From Euborellia annulipes (Eukaryota > Arthropoda > Insecta > Dermaptera > Anisolabididae): a stretch of 64,000 nucleotides of DNA. This document shows, piece after piece, positions 24,401 to 36,400 of this stretch. The notes under the pieces were generated by a model, which saw only the letters and a program-made list of their open reading frames with translations, was not told where the DNA came from and ran no database searches. Where the stretch lies: NCBI GenBank assembly GCA_023213315.1, contig JAKCPI010005210.1, positions 1 to 64,000 of the forward strand, written 5' to 3'. The stretch's first letter is position 1. Each line of letters opens with the position of its first letter. The position numbers were made by a program, and so were the translations under genes.

Positions 24401-27400
24401 ATGAAATAAAGACAAATTTAATTTTCTTTATTGTTTTTCTGGCTGCCTGGATATCCTCACTACTCAATATATATTCAGCCACTCCTCCTGGAATTAACTA
24501 TATCTTTTATATTTTAATATAAGAATGTTTTTATTGATTTTGATTTGTTTATAAATTTCCTTTTAATAAAGGATGTATGGAGGCAGAGACAGCCAACAAA
24601 AAATGCTCTGAAGACTTTCACCAATCAGCTGGAAACGTTTCGGTGCATTTGTTATGTATCATCTTGAGTCATTAATCGATGTGTATTTTGCTCAGAGTTG
24701 GTCTAGTAATATAGCATATAAATTGTTTTGTAGATACTATTATATGTAATGTGGAAAATGAAAAGGGACCTCTTGTCGGAAATTTTACCAATTGAGTATT
24801 GATATTTTATTGTAGAGGATAATTTCCTGAATATTTTGAGACCAAAACCACTATAATATCTCAAAAACTAAAAGAGTTACCTTACAGCCTTTCAAAGTTA
24901 TAGATATAAAGAAAAAACGGGATTTTGAGGAAAACGCATTTAAACACAATGAAAAACTATTTAAGGTTATTAAATCGATTATTTTGTAATATTTATCAAT
25001 TCTTATGGCTAAAATTGCCGAATAAACTAATAGGGAAATAAAAGAGTAGCAGCTAAAATTATTTCATTTATTGACCCACTGGGCTGACGTTTCGGTCTTG
25101 GTCATGACCATCCTCAGAGCTTGCGGGCTGTCAATATAGGCATACAATCAATAACTCAATCATATATTCCATGAACATTCGGTTACAGATATTTAAAAAT
25201 TAGTATGTAAAATGTCCTGTACTCAACTAATTGGCTTATAATACTAATTTTTGTATTTTTTTAAATTGTAATTCAATCATTTTACATACTAACTATTAAA
25301 TATCTGTAACCGAATGTTCATGGAATATATGATTGAGTTATTGTTTGTATGCCTATATTGACAGCCCGCAAGCTCTGAGGATGGTCATGACCAAGACCGA
25401 AACGTCGGCCTAGTGGGTCAATAAATGAAATAATTTTAGCTGCTATTCTTTTATTTACCTATTAACGATTATCCAGCTATAAAATCCACATTTGTAACAT
25501 ATACCGAATAAACCTGCATAGGAAATATTGAAGAATCGTATTCAATGGAAACCCAAAAATCTATAATATATTTTCACCTAATTCGACTAAAATGCCCTTA
25601 CCGATAATTTTACTTTACCGACAAGAGGTCCCGTCCCGTCTCATTTTCCCCATCACATATATATATATGTAAATAATGAAATTTTTCGGCTTAAATGAAT
25701 AAAATGGTAATTGATGACAGTCGAATTTATCTATCATATATATATTTGACTCACATCAATTATTATTGAATTCATTTAAGCCGAAAATTTTCATTATTTG
25801 CATATATCATAGTTTTCTATTTACGAAATAATGTATATGCTATATTACTGGACTAACTCTGCGCAAATTGACACCGATTAATAAACTGAAGATGGTACAT
25901 AATAAATGAACCGAAACGTTTTCAGCTGATTGGTGAAAGCATTCAGTCTCTCCCTCCATACATACTTTATCAATTGTCTACAGCTACAACTTGCACGTCT
26001 ATATTAATTTATATTGCTATTAATGGACAATCTTTAAATTTTAAAGCGAATGTTATTAAAAGAAGAATTTGAAAGCCGTCGCGCTGCTTTGGTTGAAGAA
26101 CAACGACAGAGAAGAGGTCAAAAAATTTCTCAATCCGATATTCTAGAACATCCACAAATGAATGATCAAACGGAAGCAACTGTAAGAAGCAGAAGTTCAA
26201 GTTATATTCGACATTCCTTACAAAGAAGGCGAAGGTAGTGTTCTATTTGACTTTGGTTTTACTTTTTTGTTTTGTTTTTGTAATTTATTTTTTACTTTAT
26301 TTAATTTAACAGATGCCAAAGTACATCGGAATCGAGTGACGGCTCTCTATGTGATCCTGATCATCGTAAAACTTTACTAATACATTTTAACAATAAAGTT
26401 GATCGTCAATTGTATCGAGGAAAATGTTTAGGTAAGTAATAATTATTATATTTTAATTGAATAATAGAAAAGGTGAAAGTTGAATTAAAGGAATTTGATA
26501 AATGATGAACCGTTCGGATAAAATCACCAAAAAATAACCAGACAATTTAGCCGCTTGAGAGGTGACGGCACTAAGGGGGGGGGGGTTTCTCTGTTGATTA
26601 GATTGGTAAGTTTGGCCCCTCGTTGAGAATAAGCTGGCGCCGTCACTACGCTTGAGCTTCTTTTAATAATTAAACATTAATATAAAAGTGAAGAGAAATA
26701 ACGATTAGCTCGATCCTTTGCGCGATTTGCCCATTTAAATGACCCAGCTCTTTGTAGGCGCTTTGCTTCGTCAGACAGTTCTTCGATATCGTGTAAAAGA
26801 ATACAATAAATATGTAGCTGGTAAACAGCTTGTTTTAAAAATAAATAATTCTTTTCTTTTTTAAATAATATTCATGTTAAATTATTTTCGGAGTTGAAGA
26901 AAAACCCTGAGGAACTTCTTTCCTGGCGGGGGTTCCACGACCCCACACGTTTGCCCGGAGGCACCTCGGGTAAAACACTGAGATTCCGGGATTTCAAATA
27001 ATAAAAAAAAAGTGAAGAGGAGCATGGGAACCAAAAGATATAATCGAAATGGGACAAAAAAAAGCAAACGTGTGTGGGGGGGTGGGTCGTGGGACGGTTC
27101 GCCTCGGTATTTGGTATTTGATAACTTTATTCGTCTTTGTGTTATTTACAACACGAAAAAGTCTCCTGAAAGAGCTCAAGTTATCTCTGAGCGCCAAAAA
27201 CTCGGAATCCGAGTGATGGTGGCGAATTAAGGGAAACGAAGGCGTTCGATCCAGAAGGAGTTTGGGCCAAACAATTCTCATATGCCCGTGTGGAGGGCTT
27301 TAAAAGAGTCGCCAAACATATCTGGACCGTTTCCGCGCTGCGAACTTGTCGTACATACAAGACAATGCTTCCGCAATTACAAAAAGATGGTTTGCGGAAA

Positions 27401-30400
27401 GGAAAATCGTGTCCTGTCTACATAAACCATATCGAAAACTTATGGGGCATATTGATTCGAAAATTGCTTAACACCGTTTAGGAACTTGAAAGCCATTCAA
27501 ACAGCGTAACAGAAAACCAGCGAATTTAATAAACCTTCTTTTTTGATGTTCCTTTATATTTTTGTTACGGTTCAGTTTTTATTTTTTTTCTTTAGTATTT
27601 TGTTTAATGTAAATGTATTGGGATAAAATTTTATGGAGAATTGTCTCTTAGTATAAGACACTTATCACAAAAATTTCTACCAAATTCATGTATTGATTCC
27701 AGAATTCTACTGTGACTGCCTTTAAGATTTTGTTACTCTCTGTAGTGTGTATTACTTTTCAGCAGCTCCTCGTTATAATAAAATTAGATCAGATATCCGG
27801 CAGTACGTCTTATGTACGTACATAATACGAATTGTGCGTCTTATGTACGCACATAAGACGTACTGTGCTATCTGGGGTACATTTTTTGCTCTATCCGTAT
27901 TTGTTCATTAGCCAGCTATATTTATTATTTTTTGTGATTTCTCCATTTTCTTAGGCCATAGTACCCGAGGAAGTGTAGTGTATTCGGGCGTAGATACGAT
28001 TACTGGCGAATTAATGGCAATTTGTGAATGGACTCTTAAATTGCACGCTTGTATCTCTCGAAATGACCCCCAAGGGGAACCTAGCGAACTTGCTAATATT
28101 ATGAAACAGGTAAAAATAGATTTATTTTTTTTTTTTTAGTATAACTTAAATTATTAATTTTTTTTTCTTTTTTAGGTTTCAAGTATTGAACAAGAATTAA
28201 ATTATTTGCACAAACTCCATCACCCAAATCTTGTTCATTTAATACATATGAAATTTCAACAGGAAAAAGAAAGTTTTGTACAAATATATATCCTTCAAGT
28301 AATTTATTTTTCTTTTATTTAAAAAATATGTTAATATTGACAATATTAATGATTAATTTATCTCTATTTTAAGGAATTTGTGATTGGAACCACCGTTTCA
28401 TTGTATTTAAATGAAGGCATTTCTCCTGACGGTGGACTTTTAAGACATTTATCTTCAGGAATTCTAGAGGCTCTTGCATTTCTTCATCATAACAATGTTG
28501 TTCACAAAGACCTTCGAGATACCAGCGTTTTTATTGATAGACAAGGTATGTCTCCAGAGCAGCGATATTACTGACAATAGTTTTTTGAATTGAACGCCCC
28601 GGAAACTAAATTTTTACTGCAGAGTGAATGAATGAGATTTTGAGAGTGTACCAGTACATAGATGATTTCACTTCGGTCGTTAGTCTCGGTTTTTTTATGC
28701 CGTGATAACTTTCAAATTACGATAGTAAAGAACAATAAAATTGAAATCGTATTCCATTAGATGAATAATTTGTTATTTCAAAAAACACTTAATTTTTTCA
28801 TTTAGTTGAAAATAAGGAATTTTCTTGATTAATTTATATTTCATCTCTTATCATAATATCAATTCAGTTTTGCTCATAAACTTGTTGTAAAGTCTTTTCG
28901 CAAATTCTACATACACTCTGTCTTATGCCATTTCAACATCCTAGTTTATGCCTGTCTTTTTTTTTTGTTTGTTTGGAGTTTAGGCTTTCACAGTTGTTAT
29001 CATTAATAAAAGAATTTGATTTTCCGTTTAACTGTTGTTTATTTGTAAAAATTGCAACGTTTCGGCCACTCATTCTGTGGCCTTCTTCAGGTACAATTCA
29101 GGGAAGATTATAAAGGTTGTTACATTTGTGACAATCTCACTTGAATGGATTCAATTCAGAATGAGTGGCCGAAACGTTGTTCAAATAAAGTAAGCACAGT
29201 AAAACCGATCCAATAATCAAATTCTTTTACCCATGTCGAGAGTCGTTGAGTCGTTCGTCCCGCAGCCCTTACTCCTATTTTTATTACAAATTTTTATTTA
29301 ATAAATTATGTGAAAATTTATTGTCTTTTGGTCCTGGTGGAGATGAATGAGAAAAAAAAAACAATTTATTTTTGGTAAGATTTATTGCTGGCCACTGCAG
29401 CTACACTTGGCCTGAAGATGAGGAGAAACACCTCGAAAGTGTAGATGCAGTCGCCAGCAATAAACCCTACACAAAAAAAAAAAAAATTGTTTTTTTCTCA
29501 TTCATCTCCACCAGAACCAAAACAAATTACACTTTCACATAATTTATTAAATTCAATTATTTGTACAACTCTACTTATCCATAATTTTTATTTGTTTAAT
29601 GAAATTTTTTTAATTATTCAAATTTAAAAAATTAATTATTATTCATTTTCCTACAGGAAGTGTAAAGCTATCAGATTATAGTATTGATAAACGGCTGGCT
29701 GATTTATACCAAGCTTGTGCCCATGATCACGTTGAAGGATCCTCAGCTCTATCTTTCCCACCCTCTCTTGGTAGAGGGGGTAAAAAAGGCGATGTATATA
29801 GATTTGGCGTGCTCGTGCTTTCTCTAGCTACAGGCTCACTAGTTACAGAAACAATTCCAAAAATCCCTGGCAATTTGTCTTCTGATCTTCGAGATTTTCT
29901 TTCCAAGTAAATATTCATTTTTCAAATATTTAATATGAAAATTCTCTCAACCAAATTTAATTTCAGATGTCTTCAAAAAGATGAACGTCAGCGCTGGAGT
30001 GCAGAGCAACTTTTGAATCATCCTTTTGTTAAAGAGCCTATAGATAGAGGCTTAAGCCCTCAACAAACACTTGAGGACCCTGAGGTGATTTATACTCATA
30101 TAATAAGATTCTTTTAAATTGTTTATTACGTTAAGTATAATTTCATGATAAGAGCCCGGATGTTCATGCACAATCAAACCTTAAAATATGCATGCATTAG
30201 TGCACTATAAAATGACCAAATATGCACAATAGAGGGAAAAAAAGAGTAAAATTATGCTCTATCACAAATGAGTCTTATTTATTTTTTGTAGAATCGATTT
30301 CTCTAAATTTTCTTCTTTTAAGGAGATGCGTTTATCTGAGAACACGTTCTTGAACGCAGAAAATGATCTTTGAAGTGACAGGCGCAGACTTGAAAGAAGA

Positions 30401-33400
30401 AATCTGAGATAAAATGTTGATCTTTATATTTCCACAAAAAGCGAAAGTTTGAAAATATTAAAAATAATTTTTAATTTTTGTCACATAAATTAAATTAGAC
30501 TTTAAAAGCAACTGCACAAAAATATTCAAAACAAAAAAATGTTAAAATATTCATGAAAAATTAAGCGTGTTTTGGTTAAAAATTGGCAAAACATGCATTT
30601 GTTCAAAAAAGCCAAAATATGCACATATGCTCGGATCAAGGGTTAGGGTTATTTCGAATCGAATACTGAAATGGATAACTGCAAGGTTGCAGGAACGTAT
30701 TCAGCTTCTTGCATCAACATCGGGCTCTATTCGTGACATATGAAGAAGAAAATCTTTATTTCTCCTTCACTTTTCTCAATGCTAAAATGATTTTATTTTC
30801 TTTTCCATATACCTCCTCACATATATATAAGAAAAGATTATTTTAGGATAAATCTGATAACGGAGATGAAACTCCAGATATGGACATTCCCTTTATGCCG
30901 GCAAATTCCAAAGGCCAATCAAGAATACTCAATGAATTTGAAGTTCTTAAATGGCTGGGGAAAGGAGCTTTTGGAGATGTTTTAAAAGTATTTATACACT
31001 TAATAATTTTTTAATAATTCAATTCATTTATTGATTTTATACTTGTATTATTTTTTAGGTTCGAAATAAACTCGACGGTGGCGTTTATGCCATCAAACGA
31101 ATAGCCTTAAATCCTAAAAATAAACAATTAAATAAGAAAATTACTCGAGAAGTTAAATTATTATCTCGTTTATATCATGAAAATGTTGTTCGTTATTATA
31201 ATTCATGGATTGAATCTGCGACAATCGATCCTTCGGAAAGCACCTGTTCTATGGAAGGGGATAGTACAGAGCTGGAAGCCACAAGTGGCGCTACTTCACC
31301 TGAAAATAAACATGATGTGGTATTGAATTTATTTATTTATTTATGAATGAAAAAGGAGTCAGCCAAAGTAGGAGCCTCTGTATAATAAAACTCTCAAGTA
31401 TTCATGGTTTGATTTTTTTTTAATTACACAGAGGCTCCTACTTCAATCCTCATCAAATTCTACATGTCTTTTGAATTCACCCAAGTAGCATTAAAAATAT
31501 ACATGTTAATTGATTTTTAATTTATATTCTTTTACTTATTAAACTTTTTAATTCTCTAGGTTGACCATCCTTCCGAAGATGATCGTGTTCTTCCTATCTC
31601 AATTTCTATAGGAATTGTGAATGAGCAAACGAGCAGTCATGTTGAATGGAATGCCTTCGCCGCTAAAGAAATTGCATCCTCTGAAGAAAGTACAGACGAT
31701 GAAGAAGATTGGATTCCATTTTTGTATGTATAAATTTACGTATATAATTATATTTAAATAAAATTTCTTATATTAAAATTGTTTATAGGACCAGATCTGA
31801 TTCCTCCGACGGAATTGTTTTTGAAAGGGAAGGTTCAGATGGTGGTTGTGAAGTGGATTCTGCTTCATATAAAGAAGAATCTCAAACAGGATCTAATTTT
31901 GAAGAGCGAAACGACAGTCAAATAATAAAGGAAATACAATTTATGTATATACAAATGGAATTTTGTGAGAAATCAACTTTAAGAACTGCAATTGATTCAA
32001 ATCTTTGTGAAGAACAAGATAGATTATGGAGGCTTTTCAGAGAAGTCGTTGAAGGTTTAGTGCATATTCACCATCAGGGTATGATTCATAGGGATCTCAA
32101 ACCAGTAAATATTTTCTTGGACAGCAACGATCATGTTAAAATTGGAGATTTTGGACTTGCCACAACGAATATTCTCACAAGGTATTTTTATTAATCATCT
32201 AAATGCAAGTATGAGCAAACCGAGTCCTATCTTCCTTCCTATCCAGAAGTTTAAACAAATTATATTATTTTATATCCTACAATTAAATATAGTCAATTTT
32301 TTTTTATAATAACTGACTGAATCAAATTCGAGTATTTATTTTCACTTGATGAAGAATTGACGAGTGTCATGTGGAGGAAAACAGCCAGGAAGGAAGTCTC
32401 TATTCATTAACACCATCACGCCGGCTCGAAAATTTATATATTTTTTCAAAGTATTCGAATTCATGTCAAAAATTCTATGTCGAGATTTTGATGGATATAC
32501 ACGGGCAAAATTTAATTTGCCGCCCCCTCCTTAAAATCTTCTATACAAAATTCATATCATTATATCTTTTTTTAGTAAATCTTTCTTTAATTGCTGCCTC
32601 TGATATCTGCCGCGGGAACGACCCACTGCCCCCTAGATCCGGCCCTGCTTTCTCTTACCACTAGAGACCACAATATTGTGTAGAAATTGAAATTTGCAGA
32701 ATTTTTGCTTTGAGTCCAATAATTTTCACACCTCTGTAAGTATGATGGGCCAACTCGCCAGCACAGATGATGCATAAATTTGCATGTATTACCCATAAGA
32801 CCAACTCCGGGACATTAACAATTTTTAAAGACTGAAGATGGGTCAATAAAATTAATCCGAAACGTCTCATTGGATTGTGAAAATCAGAGGCTTTTTATTA
32901 TTTTTGACTGCACCTGCTCTCCACTGACTTGATTGAGAATATATTTTAAGATTGAATAGATTGTCTCTCGTTGCAGACCTCATACTGCCAATGGGATTCG
33001 ATTAGAAGCAAGTGAAATAAATAATGCCGATCTCTCAAGTTTTATGTCAAGCCATGGAGATGGGGCTCTAACTGGACAGGTGGGGACAGCGTTATATGTT
33101 GCCCCTGAACTTACAACATCTGCAGCTAAAGCAAATTATAATCAGGTACAAAGCCTTCATTAAAGAAACTCATTTCTTTCTCCTTTCTTATACGTACTTA
33201 ATATTAAAATATGTTGTTTTTTTTTATTGGAATAGAAAGTCGACATTTATTCGTTGGGAATTATTCTCTTCGAAATGAGCTATCATCCTTTGTCTACTGG
33301 AATGGAACGGGTTAAAGTTTTAGCTGGGATTCGAAGTAAAGAAATCCGATTTCCAGAGGACTTTGACGAAAAGACATATTCACAGAATGCATCTTTAATT

Positions 33401-36400
33401 CGGTGGCTTTTAAATCATGACCCAAGTCAACGACCAATGGCTCATGTATAGTATTCTTTTAATTTTAGTCTAATTTTTTTTTAATTCTATAAAAAATGAT
33501 TTCCGTTCATTTAATTATTTAATAGATAAGAACTTTTTAATGAAATATAAATATTTACATTAAACTAAGCAAAATTGGAATAAAATTAATATATATATAT
33601 TTTACCGATTTCTTTCAGGAAGTGTTAGATAGCGAATTATTACCTGCAGCGCATTTGGAAGAAAATGATTTTCAAGAATGTGTGCGCCATACTTTAGCTA
33701 AACCTCAAACCAAAACTTATAAACTTCTTATGGCCTCCTGTTTCGATCAAGTAATTAATAATTAATTTTTATTTAAAAAAAGAATCACAATTTTAAAAAT
33801 AATGACTTTCCCTTCTCAAGGAGGTGACAGCAGCCGCTGATGTGACATTCGATATGGCCCTGGGAGGAAGTCGAGGAGTTGGGCTTTCAAGAGCTCTGGA
33901 ATACGCACGTGATAAAGTAAGAAAAGTGTTTGAAAGGCATGGAGCTGTCTCGTTGGCCACTCCACTTCTGACGCCTCGCACGCCTTTATACGACGCCACC
34001 GACACTTGTGTCAGGCTAATGACACACACGGGCTCTCTTGTTTCGCTTCCTTATGATCTCAGGTAACTGAATATGTAGTTTATTAACATATTTCAGAACA
34101 GAATAAGTTTTTCAATAATTATTTAATATTCATCGATCAAACATCCATGGCATACAAAATAAATATTCGAGGGGAGGCGCAAAAAGTATTTATTTTTCTT
34201 ATGATGTGACACCTGTATGTAATTTACTGTTCAATGTTTACTTGTAGTTTCTTTCTGGTGTTTAAAACATTTTGGAGCGATAGAGAGGAGAATTGTTTAA
34301 TCAAAAAACAATGCTTTTTCAGAGACTTGTTAATTTATCGAGCTTTTATTCTTGATGAAGTTCTTTTTTTCATTATTTGTATTTATTTATTTTTATTTAT
34401 CGTTATTTTTCGTATTTTATTTATTCTTCCTTTAAACATTTTTTTTCCAAACTAGTCTCCTCTTACGTTTAAACACTTCATCTAATGCTGTTCCAGTTTG
34501 TTTATTCCTTCCGAATGATTTGTCCAACTCATCAAAATAGGCTTTGTTTCCACAATCCACCTCTTTGTTTGAAGGAAATCTCTTTTAGCAGTCCAACAAG
34601 TTTTTTTTTAATTTGTTTAAGGACTTTTTTGGCATCAAAAGCCTTTAGACCCCATTCCGATTTATTTCAAATGATTGGTAGTCAAATAAAATAAATTTTT
34701 CTCGCTTGAGACTGGAAGCGAACCCTGGACTAATGTCTTCTAACTGAGCCACGAGTCACGGTCTTTCCAACAAGTTATTAATTAAAATAATGATCAAAGT
34801 GGGTCGAATAATAGTGCCCATTTGCTGAAATAAAAATTTGAAAAACATGTTAAGTATAAATATTCTGTAGTTTGTAAATTTTATTGTTCGATCACATGTG
34901 TATTTTACAATATGTGATGCGGAAAATGAAGAGGGGGGGGGGGGGGCATTTTATTCGATTTAGGTCAAAAATAGCGATTTTTGGGTTTCGATTGAATACG
35001 ATTCTTCAATATTTCCAATACAGGTTTATTCGGTAATTTTAGCGATGAGAATCGGATAAATATTACAAAATAATCGATTTTGTACCCGTAAATAGTTTTT
35101 CATTGTGTTTAAATGCGGTTTTCTCAAAATCCCATTTTTTATATCTATAACTTTGAAAGGCTGTAGCTCTTTTAGTTTTTGAGATATCATAGTGGTTTTG
35201 GTTTGGGTCTTAATTTTCAGGAAATTATCCTCTACAATAAAATATTAATAACTCAATTTGTGGAATTTCCGCAACACATGCGTCCATTAACTGAGGATGG
35301 CCCAATAAATTTAGACCGAAACTTCTTATTCTGGGAGTCTTATTTGAACCTCCTGAACTCCACTTTCTCCAAATCACTTAATTCGTAAGCAATTTAAACT
35401 TAGTTACTTATATTCAAATTATTTTTTAGAGTTCCATTTGCTCGATACATTGCATTAAATAAAATTAACAAAATGAGACGATACACAATTGATCGTGTAT
35501 ATAGAGAGAAAAAAGCCTTTGGATTCCATCCAAGAGAACTTGTAGAAGGAGCTTTCGATATTGTTTCTCCAACGTCAGGTAATATCATTACAAATAAATA
35601 CATATCAATTCACATCTTTTAATTAATTTAATTAATTTCAGGCAATGTGATGATTGAGGCTGAATTGCTAGCTGTTATTTGGGAAGCTGTTTGCGAATTT
35701 CCAGCTCTTCGTGAAAAAAATTGTATCATTCGACTGAATCACACAGCTCTCCTGAAAGCGATGCTTTTGCATTGTGGCATTGAAACTGAAAAACATAATG
35801 ACATTTATACTATTCTCTCCGAAGCCAGAGTAGGTTTTTATTTTCAGAGAATGAGATGCTTTTTTTTAATTGGTAAAATTCAAAACGGCTTCATCTTTTT
35901 TTTTTCTATATTTTTTTGTTTTTATTTGCTTCAAGATCAATATTAATTTGGATTTGAGACTTTAACAGTTGGAATTTTTAAGAAGTAAATGATTTTTTAT
36001 TTAAGGTTTTATTTTATTATCAAATATTACAGGCCATTTTCATTTCATTTTGTTCTTTCACAAATTAATCGATTTGTCAAATGTTTGGTTCATTAATTGG
36101 TGAATTTGCATTGTTAGTCTGCTTCATTGGTGTTCCCAGGGGGGGGGGGGGGCGATTTCTTGTTTAGGGGAGCGGCACATTCAAGGAAGGTAATCATGAT
36201 TCACTTCCGGATTCATGAAGTGGAATGATAAAAAAAAGAGAGAACAGCTAATTGTAATTTCATTTATTTCCTCCCGCTGCTGACGTTTCGGTCTTGTTTA
36301 AGACCATCTTAACGGCATTATGGCTCTCATCATTAAAATGAAATTTAACATTTCACCTTTCTTTACATCAAAATCGTTGCTTACTTTTTATACACCTAAT

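Larger units (their letters stand above)
25028..25503. mobile_element. Nested hammerhead pair element with 10-bp TSD and empty-site paralogue
   Basis: Flanked by CCGAATAAAC at 25018-25027 and 25504-25513. The paralogous repeat at 34905-35270 is continuous across this point, showing the unoccupied state. Arms about 25030-25260 and 25265-25465 carry hammerheads minus 25086-25117 and plus 25375-25406. The tail contains CAGCTATAAAA. Confidence 0.88.
24577..25975. mobile_element. Outer fold-back element interrupted by a second element
   Basis: Arms start AAGGATGTATGGAGG (left) and close with CCCTCCATACATACTTT (right). Hammerheads: decayed minus copy 24634-24668 (CUCAAGA core) and plus 25886-25920. 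The interior, 24760-25027 plus 25504-25650, is homologous to the reverse complement of 34905-35270. Interrupted by 25028-25503. Confidence 0.7.

Noticed and set aside
24577..25975. CRISPR-like or tandem repeat array
   Set aside because: The repeats are inverted pairs with transposon borders, not regular direct repeats with spacers, and the DNA is animal nuclear.
26560..26660. GTGACGGC..GCCGTCAC pair with a G tract
   Set aside because: Could be a MITE, but no terminal motif or target duplication could be fixed.
34234..34455. Leu/Phe-rich open frame in GCN2 intron 19
   Set aside because: AT-rich intron translated by chance; no splice or homology support.
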